Positions 6,895 to 10,010 of a stretch of DNA of 10,010 nucleotides are shown in pieces (within the stretch, counting starts at the first letter, position 1; each line of letters starts with the position of its first letter). The DNA lies in assembly GCA_002413325.1 (NCBI GenBank), contig DHWT01000299.1:1-10010 (forward strand), given 5' to 3'. The translations under genes and the position numbers were made by a program. Below the pieces are notes generated by a model. That model made no database searches, was not told the DNA's origin, and saw nothing but the letters and a program-made list of their open reading frames with translations. The DNA is from Chitinophagaceae bacterium UBA5175 (GTDB taxonomy: Bacteria; Bacteroidota; Bacteroidia; Chitinophagales; Chitinophagaceae).

Positions 6895-8307
6895 TCACTG
6901 CCCTTCTTCCCAATTAAAAAACCGGCGGGCGTTATAATAACATATATCCCGGATCAGTTTGCCTGTCCATTCCGGGTCATCCGGCAATTCCCCGTTTTCT
7001 ATTTCTTTACCGAATAATCCGCAGAGGATACGCCGGAAATATTCATGCCTTGGATAAGAAAGAAAACTACGCGAATCGGTGATCATACCTACAAAGCGGC
7101 TGATCAGACCCATATTCGACAGGGCGTTCAACTGTTTTGTCATGCCTTCCTTCTGATCCAGGAACCACCAGGCAGATCCCCATTGCACTTTGCCTGCTAC
7201 CGATCCGTCATTAAAGTTACCAATCATCGTGGCCATCACTTCATTATCTGCCGGATTATTATTGTACAAAATGGTCCGTGCCAGCCGGTTGTTTTTATCC
7301 AATGAATTCAGAAAGGCCGAAAGAGCCCCGGCCTGCGGAAAATCGCCGATGGAATCCCAGCCCGTATCAGGACCCAGGCTGCTGAGCATACGGCTGTTAT
7401 TGTTTCGCAATGCGCCCAGGTGAAATTGCTGCACCCATTTTTTTTCAAAATCCCATTCGGCAAACTGGAACAATAATGCGGATTGAAATTTTTGTCTTTC
7501 CAATGTATCCGGTTTGTTGCCGGCTCTGACTTTTTCAAAAATATTTTTCAATTCTGTATCCGACCACTCCACTGTATAAAACTGTTCCAGCCCGTGATCC
7601 GAAACACGGCATCCCACGGAGTGAAAAAAATCATGACGGCTCTTAAGTGCATCCAGGAATAATGGGAATGTGGAGATGGAACGATCCGCCGCCCGGCCCA
7701 GCTGTTCCAGGTAAGTTTGAAATCGGACCGGATCCCCGATGGCCATGGCCTGGTCGGGGCGAAGGGCCGGCAGGACCTTAATCGGAGCGCCCTGGTTTCT
7801 GATTGCCTGATGATATTCCAGGGAATCGGCCGGATCATCCGTTGTGCAAATGATTTCCACATTCATTTTTTTCAGCAGGCCCTGAACCCGGAATTCCGGG
7901 GTATGTAATTTCCGGTTGCACTCCTCATAAATATCTTTGGCTGAACCGGCATGGAGGATCTGATCTATGCCGAAATATCTTTGCAATTCCAGGTGCGTCC
8001 AGTGATAGAGCGGGTTGCGCATCGTGTAGGGAACCGTTTCGGCCCATTTCAAAAATTTTTCCCAATCGCTTTTCCCGCCGGTAATGAATGACTCATCCAC
8101 TCCGTTGATGCGCATGGCCCGCCACTTATAATGATCTCCCCGGAGCCAGACCTCCGTGAGGTTTTCGAAACGGTGATTTACGGCGATTTCCCGGGGCGGC
8201 AGGTGGCAGTGGTAATCAATGATGGGAAGTGCAGCTGCATGTTCATGGTACAGACGTTTGCCCGTTTCTGTGTCCAGCAAAAAATCTGAGTCAAGGAATT
8301 TCTTCAT
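6895..8307 (-). CDS. uxaC: Glucuronate/galacturonate isomerase
   Basis: A 470-residue cytosolic uronate isomerase, the same length as E. coli UxaC. It interconverts D-glucuronate with D-fructuronate and D-galacturonate with D-tagaturonate, the first intracellular step of hexuronate breakdown. It belongs to the amidohydrolase-like TIM-barrel superfamily. The metal-site motif DYHCHLPP is at residues 31-38 (H33 and H35). Other recognisable blocks are LRGDHYKWRAMRINGV (55-70), RNPLYHWTHLELQRYFGI (97-114), and near the C terminus GMITDSRSFLSYPRHEYFRRILC, all typical of the family. The ATG at 8307 follows the uxaA stop by 10 bases without a recognisable Shine-Dalgarno site. The isomerase serves both uronates, so it does not show by itself which branch the cell uses. 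Confidence 0.96.
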   Translation of the reverse strand: MKKFLDSDFLLDTETGKRLYHEHAAALPIIDYHCHLPPREIAVNHRFENLTEVWLRGDHYKWRAMRINGVDESFITGGKSDWEKFLKWAETVPYTMRNPLYHWTHLELQRYFGIDQILHAGSAKDIYEECNRKLHTPEFRVQGLLKKMNVEIICTTDDPADSLEYHQAIRNQGAPIKVLPALRPDQAMAIGDPVRFQTYLEQLGRAADRSISTFPLFLDALKSRHDFFHSVGCRVSDHGLEQFYTVEWSDTELKNIFEKVRAGNKPDTLERQKFQSALLFQFAEWDFEKKWVQQFHLGALRNNNSRMLSSLGPDTGWDSIGDFPQAGALSAFLNSLDKNNRLARTILYNNNPADNEVMATMIGNFNDGSVAGKVQWGSAWWFLDQKEGMTKQLNALSNMGLISRFVGMITDSRSFLSYPRHEYFRRILCGLFGKEIENGELPDDPEWTGKLIRDICYYNARRFFNWEEGQ

Positions 8308-8317
8308 GAATAAAAAT

Positions 8318-9961
8318 TTATAACGAAACGCCTCTTTTCCATGGAATAAAATCGTCCTGGTTCAGGAGTACGGCTTTGGGAGTTATCTCCCCGCTGGCCG
8401 CCCGGATACAGTAGGATAATATTTCCGCTCCCATTTCCTGTATTGTTTTTTCTCCTTCAATGATGGATCCGGTGTCGATATCTATAATGTCGGACATGCG
8501 ACGGGCGAGAGCGGAGTTGGTTGAAATTTTAATCGTCGGACAAACCGGGTTGCCGGTGGGGGTTCCGAGCCCGGTGGTAAACAATATCAGCGTAGCTCCT
8601 GCAGCGGCCTGTCCCGTAGTGGCTTCCACATCATTCCCCGGTGTACAAACCAGGCTGAGTCCGGGTTTTGTAGCCGGTTCCGTATAATCGAGTACATCCA
8701 CCACGGGCGCATTGCCTCCTTTTTTTGCAGCGCCTGCTGATTTCATGGCGTCTGTGATGAGCCCGTCCCGGATGTTTCCGGGCGATGGGTTCATATGGAA
8801 CCCCGACCCGGAGCGTCGGGCCGATGATTCATAATCCTTCATCAGGCGGATGAATTTTCCTGCTACGGTTTCATTGACTGACCGGTCTACCAGTTCCTGT
8901 TCCACCCCGCAGAGTTCGGGAAATTCTGCCAGCAGCACTTTCCCGCCCAGTGCCACCAGCATGTCTGCGCAATAGCCAACTGCCGGATTGGCCGTGATGC
9001 CGCTGAATCCATCGCTGCCACCGCATTTTACACCAATACAGAGCTTGTCGAGGGAAGCTGGTTTCCGCTCCAGCTGATCAATCCGGATCAGTCCCTCAAA
9101 AGTTTTTCGAATAGCTTCCCGGATCAGTAGTTCTTCGCTTTGTGACTGCTGTTGTTCAAAAATATAGACCGGCTTATCAAAACCCGGATTTGATTTTTTT
9201 ATGTCGTCCAATAATTCCACCGATTGCAGATGCTGGCATCCCAGGCTTAATATAGTAATGCCGCCCACGTTGGGGTGACTGGCATAGGCAGCCAGTAATT
9301 TACCCAGAATGGCTGAATCCTGCCGGGTTCCGCCACAGCCCCCTTCATGATTGAGAAAACGGATGCCATCCACATTTTTAAATACCCGCGACCGCGTATG
9401 GGTTTCTGCAAAAGAAGGAATACCCGCTTCGCGAATATTTTTTCCCTGCTGGCGCGCCAGGATGAGTTCCCGGGTGAATGATTTATATTTTTCTGTTACA
9501 GAATAGCCCAGTTCATCCTGCAGCACTTCGCGGATCACGTCCAGGTTACGGTTTTCACAAAATACAGTAGGTATGAATAACCAGTAATTGGCAGTTCCCA
9601 CCCGGCCGTCGTGGCGGTGATACCCCTTGAAAAAAGCATTCCTGAAAGCAGAAACGTCCGGCGGCGTCCATTGATAATGCGCATTCCTGAAAGCAAAATC
9701 CCGGGATGCGTGTTTCAGGTTTTCGGTAGATACGCGGCTGCCTGCCTGAACATCCCTTTCTGTTTTACCAACGAGCACCCCGTACATGATCACTTCCGTA
9801 CCTGCGGGCGCATTCCGCATATAAAATTTGTGCTTGGCCGGTATATTTTCTATTAACGTATACTGGTGACCGTTATAAACTACGGTTTCCCCTGCCTGTA
9901 AATTTTTTAAAGCAACGAGAATGGTATCTTCCGGATGTATTTTAAGAATACTGCTTTTCAT
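8318..9961 (-). CDS. uxaA: Altronate dehydratase
   Basis: A cytosolic dehydratase of about 547 residues that converts D-altronate to 2-keto-3-deoxygluconate in the galacturonate branch; the family is iron-dependent. Numbering from the ATG at 9961: residues about 1-90 are the small SAF-like N-terminal domain (ILKIHPEDTILVALKNL at 5-21), then the large catalytic region typical of the UxaA/GarD family. Visible motifs are YHRHDGRVGTANYWLF (114-129), NHEGGCGGTRQDS (204-216) and LGCQHLQ (240-246), with conserved Cys and His as candidate metal or active-site ligands, KCGGSDGFSG (312-321) and, near the C terminus, TTGLGTPTGNPVCPTIKIS. Three starts are possible in frame: TTG at 9988, ATG at 9976 and ATG at 9961. 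I chose 9961 because the family usually starts just before ILKIHP; 9976 is nearly as good. It is the first gene of the minus-strand operon in this window. A related aldarate dehydratase is less likely given uxaC, kdgK and eda next to it. Confidence 0.93.
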   Translation of the reverse strand: MKSSILKIHPEDTILVALKNLQAGETVVYNGHQYTLIENIPAKHKFYMRNAPAGTEVIMYGVLVGKTERDVQAGSRVSTENLKHASRDFAFRNAHYQWTPPDVSAFRNAFFKGYHRHDGRVGTANYWLFIPTVFCENRNLDVIREVLQDELGYSVTEKYKSFTRELILARQQGKNIREAGIPSFAETHTRSRVFKNVDGIRFLNHEGGCGGTRQDSAILGKLLAAYASHPNVGGITILSLGCQHLQSVELLDDIKKSNPGFDKPVYIFEQQQSQSEELLIREAIRKTFEGLIRIDQLERKPASLDKLCIGVKCGGSDGFSGITANPAVGYCADMLVALGGKVLLAEFPELCGVEQELVDRSVNETVAGKFIRLMKDYESSARRSGSGFHMNPSPGNIRDGLITDAMKSAGAAKKGGNAPVVDVLDYTEPATKPGLSLVCTPGNDVEATTGQAAAGATLILFTTGLGTPTGNPVCPTIKISTNSALARRMSDIIDIDTGSIIEGEKTIQEMGAEILSYCIRAASGEITPKAVLLNQDDFIPWKRGVSL

Positions 9962-9990
9962 TGTAAAAAATTTCATAATGACGGACAACC

Positions 9991-9998
9991 CAAATTTA
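9991..9998 (-). promoter_or_regulatory. Candidate Bacteroidota -7 promoter box of uxaA
   Basis: On the minus strand the bases read TAAATTTG, an exact fit to the Bacteroidota primary-sigma -7 consensus TAnnTTTG. It would put transcription start near 9985, leaving a leader of about 10 bases to the ATG at 9976 or about 25 bases to the ATG at 9961. The matching -33 TTTG should lie 19-21 bases further upstream, outside the window, so only half of the promoter can be judged. An 8-base pattern with two free positions can occur by chance in A+T-rich leaders. Confidence 0.4.
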
Positions 9999-10010
9999 CG
10001 GAAGCAAAGG

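Noticed and set aside
5858..6913. Longer kdgK starting from TTG at 6913
   Set aside because: It would overlap the uxaC end and add 13 residues (GRRAVNLQKNDA) not expected before the conserved ILCFGE strand; the ATG at 6874 fits the family.
9962..9988. Longer uxaA starting from TTG at 9988
   Set aside because: Two ATG codons follow within 9 codons and the added residues precede the usual family N terminus; the TTG also lies at or before the predicted transcription start.
1..10010. Defence system, mobile element, CRISPR array or biosynthetic cluster
   Set aside because: Every gene belongs to a recognised metabolic, cell-wall or VWA family, and no transposase, integrase, terminal repeat, repeat-spacer pattern or tRNA was seen on either strand.

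Overview
The window looks like chromosomal DNA from a member of the Bacteroidota (perhaps Chitinophagales or a relative; that rank is a guess from protein style). The reasons are a FlgJ-type glucosaminidase with C-terminal LysM repeats, a hypoxanthine phosphoribosyltransferase of the Bacteroidota type, A-rich leaders with few good Shine-Dalgarno sites, and a TAnnTTTG box in front of the right-hand operon. Coding density is very high. There are no RNA genes, mobile elements or CRISPR arrays, and no gene-free stretch longer than about 75 bases.

Left block, plus strand (1-3824): the C-terminal two thirds of a COMT-like O-methyltransferase (cut by the window edge), a secreted glucosaminidase with LysM domains, hypoxanthine phosphoribosyltransferase (hpt), and an exported von Willebrand factor A protein of the YfbK type. 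Gaps of 9, 8 and 46 bases suggest co-transcription of at least the first three. They share no obvious pathway and look like a housekeeping run.

A 76-base convergent junction (3825-3900) separates the blocks. It holds one weak hairpin that could terminate the right-hand operon.

Right block, minus strand (9961 down to 3901): a tight hexuronate-catabolism operon in the transcription order uxaA (altronate dehydratase), uxaC (uronate isomerase), kdgK (2-keto-3-deoxygluconate kinase), eda (KDPG aldolase), exuT-like hexuronate transporter. Spacings are 10, 20, -8 and 12 bases. Together they would import galacturonate and/or glucuronate, isomerise it, dehydrate altronate to KDG, phosphorylate KDG to KDPG and split KDPG into pyruvate and glyceraldehyde-3-phosphate. 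The step from tagaturonate to altronate (UxaB) is not in the window, nor are UxuA/UxuB for the glucuronate branch, a regulator, or pectin-degrading enzymes. A candidate promoter box just upstream of uxaA suggests that the operon starts there.

I did not find a convincing undescribed system. The points most worth a second look are the missing reductase, the exported VWA protein of unknown role with a forced TTG start, and the candidate operon promoter.
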